NCBI GenBank assembly: GCA_027623235.1
Contig: JAQBVJ010000001.1
Location: 1 to 64,000, forward strand
Direction of reading: 5' to 3'
Source of the DNA: Planctomycetota bacterium
GTDB lineage: Bacteria; Planctomycetota; Planctomycetia; Planctomycetales; Planctomycetaceae
DNA: 64,000 bases
Position 1 is the first letter of the stretch. Every line of letters starts with the position of its first letter. Under the pieces are notes generated by a model. That model did no database searches. It had not been told where the DNA came from and saw nothing but the letters and a program-made list of their open reading frames with translations. The translations under genes and the position numbers were made by a program. Positions 57,157 to 64,000 of this stretch are shown here, one piece after another.

Positions 57157-58467
57157 ATGAAAATCACCTCACCCCCGGACGAAAGCACGATCGAAGTTGT
57201 CGAGTCATCCGACGCGCGAGTCGTGATGATCATCCCGCCTGGTGGCAAACGGGCTCGCGGGATGGGCTGCTTCGCACTGGCCTGGCTGGCGATCACGATT
57301 TCAGTCGGCCTCATCTTTCTGTGGGCGACCGTGAACCCCGAAGTGAAATGGGAAGGCGATGGCCGCCCTCCGCTCTGGGGTGTCGGTCTCTTTTTTGCGG
57401 TCTTCTCGTCAGTCGGGCTCGGCATGGGGTATGTCGCTCTCAGGATGAAATTTGAGAGCTTCATGCTGTGTCTCGAACCGGATCGACTGAGTATTCAGCG
57501 ATCGTTTCTCGGCAGGAGAAAGCTGTCGAACATCGAGCTGAGCAAAACTTCCCGCGCCAATCTGGAAGTGTCCTACACGGAGAACGATGTCCCCGTTTAT
57601 CGAATCAGAATCGACGGTGTGTCGAAGAAAGAAACATTCGGGACAGCTCTGACGCGGACCGAAAAGCAATGGCTCGTACAAACGATCAACCGGTATCTCG
57701 GACACGAACCAGACGACCGTCGCGATTCGCGTTCGGGCAAGGACAAGTTCTGCCGCGAGTGCGGAACGCAACTGCTGATCACTGAAGAGAGCCGATTCTG
57801 CCCGGATTGCGGAGAGGTCTACTTCGAGGACGACGAGTCTGGCGACTCAGCCTTTGCATCCGGGACGAGGCCGCCAGCGCCGGCCGATGTCGCACCGGAA
57901 GACCTGTCGGTCGGGTGCGGCCTGAAAGTGGAAGACGATTCCGGCGAGCAGTTGACCGTCAGCTTTCTTCTCAACCCGAGCAACACGCTGCGACTCCTCT
58001 TCGGCGGCATGTTCCTGTTGTTCTCTTTCGTCTGGTTTGGCGTCGTCTGTTTTCTGGTCTTGTCAGCGATTATGGATGTGGCAGAGAACAACGGATTATT
58101 CGTCGTCGCATTCCTGCTCCTGGGATGCCTTGGATTCGGACCGCTGCTGATCGGTTGGGCCATCGCATTTGGCCGGGCCCGGGTCTCCGTTTCCCGCGAT
58201 TCGATTTCGGTGAGATACCACGCCGGACCGTTTGGATTTTCCAGGCAAACCGCAACGGACGCCGTTCAGGACGTCCTCATGACCACGAGAGACGAAATGA
58301 CACCGGGTTCGCAGCGAGTCTCCACGGCGTTTTCCTCCGTAACTGTCAAAACGTCCGGGAAGCCTCTTTTTCTGACGCTCGCCAGTCCGGACTCGATCAG
58401 CCGGAACCTTTGCGGCGTCGTCCGCTACCAGATCCACCGACTCGGATTCCGCCTGGCGAGCGACTGA
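57157..58467 (+). CDS. membrane protein with a zinc ribbon, unknown function
   Basis: The 436 residues carry two membrane pairs flanking a soluble middle. TM1-2: CFALAWLAITISVGLIFLWA (about 35-54) and LWGVGLFFAVFSSVGLGMGYV (about 73-93). TM3-4: LLFGGMFLLFSFVWFGVVCFL (about 284-304) and VVAFLLLGCLGFGPLLIGWAI (about 318-338). The middle (about 190-225) holds a zinc ribbon with two CxxC pairs, FCRECGTQLLITEESRFCPD then CGEVYFED. Both halves end in a similar soluble PH-like or bPH2-like segment (LCLEPDRLSIQRSFLGRRKL and VSRDSISVRYHAGPFGFSRQ), suggesting an internal duplication of a TM2-plus-PH-like unit. No enzyme motif is visible. It begins 45 bases after the Nif3-like gene and may be cotranscribed with it and the Cys-rich ORF that follows. 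Confidence 0.8.
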   Translation: MKITSPPDESTIEVVESSDARVVMIIPPGGKRARGMGCFALAWLAITISVGLIFLWATVNPEVKWEGDGRPPLWGVGLFFAVFSSVGLGMGYVALRMKFESFMLCLEPDRLSIQRSFLGRRKLSNIELSKTSRANLEVSYTENDVPVYRIRIDGVSKKETFGTALTRTEKQWLVQTINRYLGHEPDDRRDSRSGKDKFCRECGTQLLITEESRFCPDCGEVYFEDDESGDSAFASGTRPPAPADVAPEDLSVGCGLKVEDDSGEQLTVSFLLNPSNTLRLLFGGMFLLFSFVWFGVVCFLVLSAIMDVAENNGLFVVAFLLLGCLGFGPLLIGWAIAFGRARVSVSRDSISVRYHAGPFGFSRQTATDAVQDVLMTTRDEMTPGSQRVSTAFSSVTVKTSGKPLFLTLASPDSISRNLCGVVRYQIHRLGFRLASD

Positions 58468-58546
58468 GCCAGTTTGCTGAACCGGGATCGATCCGTAAGA
58501 ATTCCGACCTGCCCTTCATCCCCCCGACCTCACAGGAGGTGACGTC

Positions 58547-58723
58547 GTGACGCGTCCCGAAGAGAAAACTGTTTCGCACTGCCCGACCGATTCCAGCGAC
58601 TCGCCGACGTCGAACGGAGTCTGCCCGGTCTGCGCCGGACGACTGATCGACATCCGCCACAAGCTGCAGTGTGAGCGCTGCCACACGATCTGCGAAACCT
58701 GCTGCGAGGGCGGCCGCGGTTAG
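58547..58723 (+). CDS. 58-residue cysteine-rich zinc-ribbon-like protein
   Basis: A small gene starting with GTG at 58547. Its excellent SD, AGGAGGTGACGTC, lies directly upstream, stronger than that of most genes here. The protein has nine Cys, most in CxxC pairs: CPVCAGR, then CERCHTICETCC near the C-terminus, a pattern fit for one or two zinc sites. The ten residues before the first CxxC are Ser/Thr/Pro-rich. CERCH also matches a heme-binding motif, but there is no signal peptide, so zinc is more likely. It follows the zinc-ribbon membrane protein by 79 bases on the same strand. Function unknown. Confidence 0.75.
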   Translation: MTRPEEKTVSHCPTDSSDSPTSNGVCPVCAGRLIDIRHKLQCERCHTICETCCEGGRG

Positions 58724-58863
58724 CAGCCCGTTGAAAACGTCGAATCGATTCAGCGGAGCGGCGCGAGACGCCCCGGTTTTCACAGCAAAAACACACCCGG
58801 ACCGGACGGCCTACTCCCTTCCGCTGCGTTTTCAATCGGCAGCTAAGGCACGGCCCGAAACCG

Positions 58864-58915
58864 TCTTCAGCGCATAAAACTTCACTTTAGGGCACTAAAA
58901 CTTCAGCGCATAAAA
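58864..58915. repeat. two direct copies of a 15-bp unit
   Basis: CTTCAGCGCATAAAA occurs at 58864-58878 and 58901-58915, separated by 22 bases that contain a partial third copy (ACTAAAACTTCA). The second copy runs into the A-tract of the hairpin at 58905-58954. Confidence 0.75.
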
Positions 58916-58954
58916 AAAGAAGGCGTCTCGAACGGGCAATTCCGAGACGCCTTC
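58905..58954 (-). terminator. strong intrinsic terminator on the minus strand with no upstream gene
   Basis: Perfect 12-bp arms GAAGGCGTCTCG (58919-58930) and CGAGACGCCTTC (58943-58954) with a 12-base loop. On the minus strand the hairpin is followed by TTTTTTTA (58918-58911), the textbook intrinsic form. No minus-strand protein gene lies within about 2.5 kb to its right, so it either protects against antisense transcription or ends a small RNA. On the plus strand it has no U-run. Confidence 0.85.
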
Positions 58955-59459
58955 CAACATTTGTCGCAACGGGCCAGTGCCTGCCATCGCTGCTTCCCCT
59001 CTTTCTGACGCAAGCATCGTACCTTTTGCCGTCACAAACAGGAAAATCACATAAGTAGTTTAATTGGAATCACTTATGCGATATTGATCGCACCGGCAGA
59101 AACTGCGGCATTTTGCGTCACGCTGAAAAACTGGAGCAATGTGCAACACCTATGGCGATTTGCGTCAGTTGCGGTGAGCCGTGGATCACTGTCGAGTGGC
59201 AATGAAACGGCACCCATCCTTCAAGGTGCTCCAGGCGTCGTTCGCCCTCGTTAATGGGTGTTCTCCCTCCTCGCGAGATCCCTTCAGCGTCCCAAAACGG
59301 CAGAGGCCACAGAATCCGACGGCAATGATCGACTCAGCATCAGACTCTTTGGAGATTTCCCACAACTGACGGCTTATGAATCAGGTGCCGTGGAGTTTCT
59401 GCGCCACGGCTGTGCTCATTCGTTGCCGTTTCCTCCCGGATTGGGAGAGAGGGATTTCC
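58955..59459. other. intergenic region upstream of the hybrid kinase gene
   Basis: About 500 bases without a protein gene. A 7-bp-arm inverted repeat CATAAGT (59050-59056) and ACTTATG (59072-59078) could be an operator. The SD of the kinase gene (GAGAGAGGG) is at about 59443-59452. A short minus-strand transcript from about 59030 to the terminator at 58919 is conceivable. I see no clear sigma-70 boxes. Confidence 0.45.
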
Positions 59460-61472
59460 ATGCGTCTGATCGAAAACGCCTCCATCCGAGTCAAGCTGCA
59501 CCTTCTGTCGTTCACTGTGACGACGGTCGCGCTTCTTCTGGCGAGCGGTGCATTTACTTTGCACGACCTGCAGCAGCTTCGGGCCTCGAAGGTCGAACAG
59601 CTTCGAACTCTCGGTTCCGCGCTGGCAAGAAACTCGACAGCCGCGGTGGAGTTTCTCGACAAAGAAACGGCCGAGCAGCTGCTGTCGTCATTCATGAGTA
59701 AATCGAGCGTCGAAACCGCCTGCATCTTCGACGCGAACGGTGACGTCTTTGCCACGTACCCGAAGACGCTGAAACAGGACTCGGCGGGCACACTGGCCCC
59801 GCGGGATCAAGTGGTATTCACAGGAGACGGATTTCTGCACGTCACTGTGCCGATTCAGCGCGACAAAGAGCTGATCGGAACTCTGTCGATTCATTCCAAC
59901 CTGGACAGTATCCACCAGCAGGCCAGGTCGTACCTGTGGATCGTGGCCGCCGTGATGTTCAGCTCGCTGCTGCTCTCCAACCTGCTGTCAGAGCGCCTGC
60001 AGAGAGTCTTCGCCGCACCGCTGCTCAACCTGGTGAATGTGATGAAGAGCGTTTCCGAGAAACGCGACTTTACGCTTCGCGTCGATCGCGACAGCAAGGA
60101 CGAGTTCGGGGAACTGTGCCGCGGCTTCAACCAGATGATCGCTCAGATCGAAGAAGCTCGCGCGGAGCTTCAGCAGGCAAACAGTGAACTCGAAGAGCGG
60201 GTCCATGCAAGAACCTCCGAACTCGTCATGGCTCGCGACGCGGCGGAAGCGGCCAGTCGCGCCAAGAGCGATTTTCTGGCAAAGATGAGCCACGAAATCC
60301 GAACTCCGATGACGGCCATCCTGGGTTATGCGGACGTGCTGCGATCTGAAGAGATGTCACATCTGGACCGTGAACAGCACCTGATCACAATCCGTCGAAA
60401 CGGAGAACACCTGCTGGCAGTGATCAACGACATTCTTGACATTTCGAAAATCGAAGCCGGGCAAATGACCACCGAAGCGATCGAAACGTCCCCTGGAGAG
60501 ATCATTGCCGACGTCGCGTCGTTGATGAGAGTCCGCGCTCAGAAAAAGAAGCTCGACCTTAACGTCGAGTACGAAGGCCCGATCCCTGCCTCGATCAAAA
60601 CCGACCCGACCCGACTCCGGCAGATCCTTGTCAACATCGTTGGCAACGCTGTCAAATTTACAGAGAAAGGACAGGTCAAACTTACGGCACAGTTCCGCCG
60701 CGGCGAAGAGGGAGTCCCGGATCAGATGCACTTCGCCGTGAAAGACTCCGGCATCGGGATGACTCCGGAACAGCACGGACGACTTTTCAAAGCGTTCAGC
60801 CAGGGTGATGACTCGATGGCCCGCCGCTTCGGCGGAACCGGGCTCGGCCTGGCGATCAGTCGCAACCTGGCTCAGCTTCTTGGCGGAGAACTCTGGTGTG
60901 AAAGCGAGCCTGGTACGGGCAGCACGTTCCACGTCGCCGTCGAGACCGGCTCGCTCGAAGGAATCGAGATGATTACCGACCAGAGCGAAGCGATTGCGGC
61001 ACAGCCCGTTCAGATAGCAAGGAAAGTGGAACTCAACTGTCGCGTCCTGCTGGTCGAGGACGGAGCGGACAATCAGCGACTGGTTTCGTTCCTTCTGAAG
61101 AAGGCAGGAGCCTCGGTCGAGATCGCAGAGAACGGACTGATCGGCATGAACAAAGCGCTCGACGCCCAGGCGGCGAACGAGCCGTTCGATGTGGTTCTGA
61201 CCGACATGCAGATGCCGGTGATGGATGGCTATACCGCAGCTCGCAAACTGCGCGAGCAAGGCTACACGCGTCCAATCATCGCGCTCACAGCTCACGCGAT
61301 GACGGACGATGTCATCAAGTGTGTCGAAGCCGGCTGCGACGACTACACCAGCAAGCCGGTCAACCGCCAGAAACTGCTCGAGCTGGTTGACCGCTATGCA
61401 CAAAAAATCGCTCAGGCAGACGCGGCCGGGAAATCATTGACTGCGTCCACCGAATCTGCATCCTCAGTCTGA
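59460..61472 (+). CDS. hybrid sensor histidine kinase / response regulator with CHASE8-like sensor
   Basis: The 670 residues start at 59460, with GAGAGAGGG seven bases upstream. Domains: TM1 (about 13-33), a periplasmic sensor (about 40-155) resembling CHASE8 (LGSALARNSTAAVEFLDKET), TM2 (about 158-176), HAMP (about 178-231), a short coiled coil (EEARAELQQANSELEERVHA), HisKA with the phospho-acceptor His278 in KMSHEIRTPM, and HATPase_c (ILVNIVGNAVKF, DSGIGM, GGTGLGLAIS; about 385-505). A C-terminal receiver (about 540-660) has the acidic pair in VLLVEDGADN, acceptor Asp in VVLTDMQMP, Thr/Ala in IALTAHA and Lys in YTSKPV. The protein is complete, and phosphotransfer would go His to Asp within it. 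The signal is unknown and no partner output regulator is adjacent. Confidence 0.94.
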   Translation: MRLIENASIRVKLHLLSFTVTTVALLLASGAFTLHDLQQLRASKVEQLRTLGSALARNSTAAVEFLDKETAEQLLSSFMSKSSVETACIFDANGDVFATYPKTLKQDSAGTLAPRDQVVFTGDGFLHVTVPIQRDKELIGTLSIHSNLDSIHQQARSYLWIVAAVMFSSLLLSNLLSERLQRVFAAPLLNLVNVMKSVSEKRDFTLRVDRDSKDEFGELCRGFNQMIAQIEEARAELQQANSELEERVHARTSELVMARDAAEAASRAKSDFLAKMSHEIRTPMTAILGYADVLRSEEMSHLDREQHLITIRRNGEHLLAVINDILDISKIEAGQMTTEAIETSPGEIIADVASLMRVRAQKKKLDLNVEYEGPIPASIKTDPTRLRQILVNIVGNAVKFTEKGQVKLTAQFRRGEEGVPDQMHFAVKDSGIGMTPEQHGRLFKAFSQGDDSMARRFGGTGLGLAISRNLAQLLGGELWCESEPGTGSTFHVAVETGSLEGIEMITDQSEAIAAQPVQIARKVELNCRVLLVEDGADNQRLVSFLLKKAGASVEIAENGLIGMNKALDAQAANEPFDVVLTDMQMPVMDGYTAARKLREQGYTRPIIALTAHAMTDDVIKCVEAGCDDYTSKPVNRQKLLELVDRYAQKIAQADAAGKSLTASTESASSV

Positions 61473-61500
61473 TCTTCCGGCATGCTGCAGTGTTGGCAGT

Positions 61501-63237
61501 CTAAAGTGCCTGACGATCAAGTCGCTGAGCGATCACCCCACCAAGAAGCCGGAGAAAGCCGCTCTCGAACTGGAGTCGCATCCGGAAACCGTTCTGCACC
61601 GGCCGGGCCTCAATTCGCAGGACATCACTGCCTTCCTTCGAAAACGCTTCGTCGACCATCTCACCAAACTGCTCGGGGAAGCTGTTGTTGAGCGTTCCGA
61701 ATCTCAGCCAGTGCTTTCCGTTCACGATGAACTGAAACGGGGCGAGGTTCTTTCCGCGAGTCGGATTGTCCCGCTCAGCCTGAATCTTTTCCATCGTGGC
61801 CTTCAGTGTTGGCAAAGCCCGGTCGCCTCCCACGGCGAGCCAGATGGCTTGCGAATCAGTGCCGATGTAGACCTTAAAGTCTTCACCATACAGCCGCCGC
61901 TCGCCTCCACCGTTTCCGTCCGGAGAAATCCTGTGAAAGATAGCGTCGCCATGCGCGTCGACGGCAATCTCGATTGGAGCATTTTCGTTCTCTTTGATGC
62001 GCCGCAGGATGTCTTTCAGACCGGCTCCGAAGAATTGAGCGTCCTTGATTCTCGCGCCACCAATCAACACAAAATGCTTTGATTCTGAATCATCGGGATC
62101 CGCCCAGTGAAACTGAGCAAATCCGTCGAGCAGGCCTTCCTCAGCCGTCTTTGAGAGTGAGCTGAAAAAGTCTTTGACCGATTCCAGTTCCGGGACGTCC
62201 TCCGGCAAGGTTTCGCGCGGAAGTTTGGCAAGGTCGCGACTCGCCTCTCCGGTGACGAATCCAAACAGCTCGGTCAGTGTCTTGCGATCGGTTTCGTTCA
62301 TGAGCATCGACATCGACATGCTCATGGGCACCGTGTCGTCAATCGCTCCGCGGAAGTAACTCGGTTTCCCGATGCCCGCTTCCAGCTCATCGGCGAAACG
62401 GCTGTCGTCTGCCGCACGGACGACGAATTCCAGGTAAGCCTGCTGCTTTTCCTTGTCGATTTTGATTCCAATCGTGAGCTCTTCCCCCTCTTTCAGGAGG
62501 TTCTCAATCATGTGAAGCTGACTTTCGGCATTGGCACGCCGGATGCGGTAAGGGGCATCCGGTTCTTCGTCGCGCTGCTGCATCTGTGTCTGCAATGCCG
62601 CCTTCACTGTGTTGAGAAGCAGTTCTTTGATCGCTTTCGGGGTCGTACTGAGATTCACGGAAGCGGCGATGTCATATCGATCGCTCAGCGCCCGGCTGAA
62701 GATCGCCGGATCGACAAAGTCCTGTTCAAGATTTGCAGCATGTTCTGTGAGCAGCAGATAATTGTGCTGAATGATGCCGGCCTGTTTACCACCACGACGT
62801 GGAATGAACTCGTAAGCCCCTTCCTCGCCAGGAACTGGCTTCAGCTCGGCACGCATCGTGGCGACGGTCTGCGTCAACTCACCGATGTCCTCAACGGGCA
62901 CGTAGCCGACCGGGATCGGAGTCGGGATAAAACCCTGCTCCAGAAAGATCATCATGCCCATGGGGCGTTTGTGGTCGACGCCCTTCAGGTCTCGAACATT
63001 CGCCAGCTGGGAAGCCACCAGATCGGTAATCTCGTTCCGGCCGATCAGGCCGAACAGGAAATCGATGTCTCCCATCACGCGTTCGATGCTGGCCACATTA
63101 ATTGAAATGACGGGCGAGACTGGCTGATTCGTCTGGCTGCTGGGCTTGGCCGATGTTTGAGCCGACGAAACGGCAGGCAGGACGGCGATTGCCACCGCGA
63201 GTGCAGAAACAGTCAGTCGATTGAAAACGGCATTCAC
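61501..63237 (-). CDS. exported planctomycete protein of unknown function
   Basis: The 578 residues begin with a GTG at 63237, preceded by GAGGAG at a good distance. A Sec signal (RLTVSALAVAIAVLPAVSSA, cleavage near SSA-QT) is followed by SSQTNQPVSPVISINVASIE. The body is alpha/beta with recurrent strands (GMMIFLEQGFIPTPIPVGYV; AYEFIPRRGGKQAGIIQHN; LKDILRRIKENENAPIEIAV) and no metal or nucleotide motif I recognise. An oddity is the Met/Ser run VPMSMSMSMLMNE near residue 300. The family seems widespread in Planctomycetota as an uncharacterised periplasmic protein. It is convergent with the hybrid kinase gene. Confidence 0.8.
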   Translation of the reverse strand: MNAVFNRLTVSALAVAIAVLPAVSSAQTSAKPSSQTNQPVSPVISINVASIERVMGDIDFLFGLIGRNEITDLVASQLANVRDLKGVDHKRPMGMMIFLEQGFIPTPIPVGYVPVEDIGELTQTVATMRAELKPVPGEEGAYEFIPRRGGKQAGIIQHNYLLLTEHAANLEQDFVDPAIFSRALSDRYDIAASVNLSTTPKAIKELLLNTVKAALQTQMQQRDEEPDAPYRIRRANAESQLHMIENLLKEGEELTIGIKIDKEKQQAYLEFVVRAADDSRFADELEAGIGKPSYFRGAIDDTVPMSMSMSMLMNETDRKTLTELFGFVTGEASRDLAKLPRETLPEDVPELESVKDFFSSLSKTAEEGLLDGFAQFHWADPDDSESKHFVLIGGARIKDAQFFGAGLKDILRRIKENENAPIEIAVDAHGDAIFHRISPDGNGGGERRLYGEDFKVYIGTDSQAIWLAVGGDRALPTLKATMEKIQAERDNPTRGKNLAPFQFIVNGKHWLRFGTLNNSFPEQFGEMVDEAFSKEGSDVLRIEARPVQNGFRMRLQFESGFLRLLGGVIAQRLDRQAL

Positions 63238-63462
63238 GGCGTATTCTCCTCGGGAGCTGTGTATTGTTTTGTGTTTTTGATCGCTCAGACAGGAGTCCGG
63301 CCTGGCTCATCCTACCTGGCGGTCCTGCAAAAGGTTTCAACAATTTCTGGTCAACAGCCGGTCGGCGGTTGAATCGAGAAATCCGATCCTGCTCACAGAA
63401 CCGGATCCGCAATTCCCTCGACAATGTTTCAGACTGGTTCCGTAAAATCGAAATTCGATCCA

Positions 63463-64000
63463 CTACTCCTCTTTAAAGACTGCCGGCATTCGTGCCTTGA
63501 TCGCCGCTTGAGCTGCGTTCGCAGGAATCAGCTTGATCAGTCGGCGCACGATTTCGTCGGTCGTCACTCCTTCTGCTTCGGCGTTGAAATTTGTCACGAT
63601 GCGGTGCCGCAGCACCGGAGCCGCCACCGCAGCGACGTCTTCGTGACTCACCCAGGTCCGCCCCTTGAGCATCGCCCGGGCTTTCGCACCGAGAATCAGA
63701 AACTGGCTGGCACGTGGCCCGGCCCCCCAGCTGACGTATTGACTGATGAAGTCCGGCACGTTGCCCTTCTCACGGCGGGTCAGCCGGGCAAACTGCATCG
63801 CATACCGGATGACATGATCGGCCACGGGAATACGCCGCACCGTTTCCTGCAGCGAGCGAATTTCCTCAACTCCCAGCACCTTTTTAGTTTCCGGCGGAGA
63901 AGTCGTCGTTGTCTGCCGGACGATTTCAAACTCTTCGTCCTCTTCCGGGTAGTCGACGAAGACCTGAAACATGAACCGATCCAGTTGAGCTTCGGGCAGC
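63463..64000 (-). CDS. MoxR family AAA+ ATPase, C-terminal part (gene continues beyond the window)
   Basis: The frame is open to the window edge; residues LPEAQLDRF encoded by 63973-63999 precede the first internal Met. So this is the 3' end, about 178 codons, of a MoxR ATPase of normally 320-340 residues. LPEAQLDRFMFQVFVDYPEE is the sensor-2-proximal signature of the family. The helical lid follows (GVEEIRSLQETVRRIPVADH; SWGAGPRASQFLILGAKARA; VSHEDVAAVAAPVLRHRIVT), with the conserved GPRASQ and HR motifs. MoxR proteins act as chaperone-like ATPases with VWA-domain partners, whose genes normally follow. Here the downstream gene is the unrelated exported protein at 61501. The Walker motifs lie outside the window. 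Confidence 0.9.
   Translation of the reverse strand, partial: LPEAQLDRFMFQVFVDYPEEDEEFEIVRQTTTTSPPETKKVLGVEEIRSLQETVRRIPVADHVIRYAMQFARLTRREKGNVPDFISQYVSWGAGPRASQFLILGAKARAMLKGRTWVSHEDVAAVAAPVLRHRIVTNFNAEAEGVTTDEIVRRLIKLIPANAAQAAIKARMPAVFKEE

Noticed and set aside
58930-59040. Signal recognition particle (4.5S) RNA on the minus strand
   Set aside because: GTCAG and GGAAGCAGC occur in the right order, but the segment between them cannot form the helix capped by a GGAA-type tetraloop, so the SRP S-domain is not supported.

Overview
The window looks like chromosomal DNA of a member of the Planctomycetota, probably order Planctomycetales. This is inferred from gene content, not from a marker gene. 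The signs are a PSCyt1/DUF1587/DUF1595/DUF1592/DUF1588/DUF1585 protein followed by a DUF1552 protein, a giant surface protein with a LEPR-xLL-like N-terminal motif (LEERTLLTA), a Ser/Thr kinase fused to TPRs, PQQ-type beta-propellers, many small exported proteins of unknown function, and palindromic repeats between genes. I saw no tRNA, rRNA or CRISPR array.

Layout. 1-4.8 kb: a minus-strand heavy-metal/RND efflux operon (OMF lipoprotein, periplasmic adaptor, pump). A GxxExxY gene bracketed by palindromic repeats sits between adaptor and pump. The pump gene is cut off after about 200 codons, possibly by an insertion sequence whose end lies in the first ~128 bases. 5.1-6.3 kb: an aldo/keto reductase, another palindrome and a terminator. 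6.3-25.0 kb: one gene for a ~6,250-residue extracellular protein (beta-helix, 13 Ig-like repeats, three CSLREA-type pectate-lyase-fold modules, three Calx-beta domains, three RTX blocks). 25-35 kb: an exported Ig-like protein, the polyphosphate pair ppx-ppk1 with a long perfect palindrome between them, a CehA/McbA-type metallohydrolase, and a PgsA-type phosphatidyltransferase. 35-42 kb: a relic resembling part of a DNA methyltransferase, a two-receiver response regulator whose first receiver lacks its phospho-acceptor, two proteins of unknown function, and a Ser/Thr kinase-TPR protein.

42-54 kb is a c-type cytochrome and exported-enzyme region. The DUF1592-type cytochrome gene is broken by one in-frame TAG and carries an SHD1-like insertion. 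It is followed by a DUF1552 protein, a PQQ-like beta-propeller, a tetraheme cytochrome, and a pentaheme cytochrome with a predicted outer-membrane beta-barrel immediately downstream. That last pair is a candidate porin-cytochrome electron conduit. 54-64 kb: YebC, a LolD-like ABC ATPase translationally coupled to a YbgC-like thioesterase, a Nif3-like protein, a zinc-ribbon membrane protein, a 58-residue Cys-rich protein, an orphan minus-strand terminator, a hybrid histidine kinase, an exported protein of unknown function, and the 3' end of a MoxR-type ATPase gene that runs off the window.

Working together: ppx and ppk1 make and degrade polyphosphate. The efflux operon was once a tripartite metal pump but cannot now make a full pump from the sequence shown. 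The cytochrome genes may form an envelope redox system. Most other genes are single transcription units. Start codons were chosen by Shine-Dalgarno match, signal peptide position and family length, and several differ from the longest open frame.
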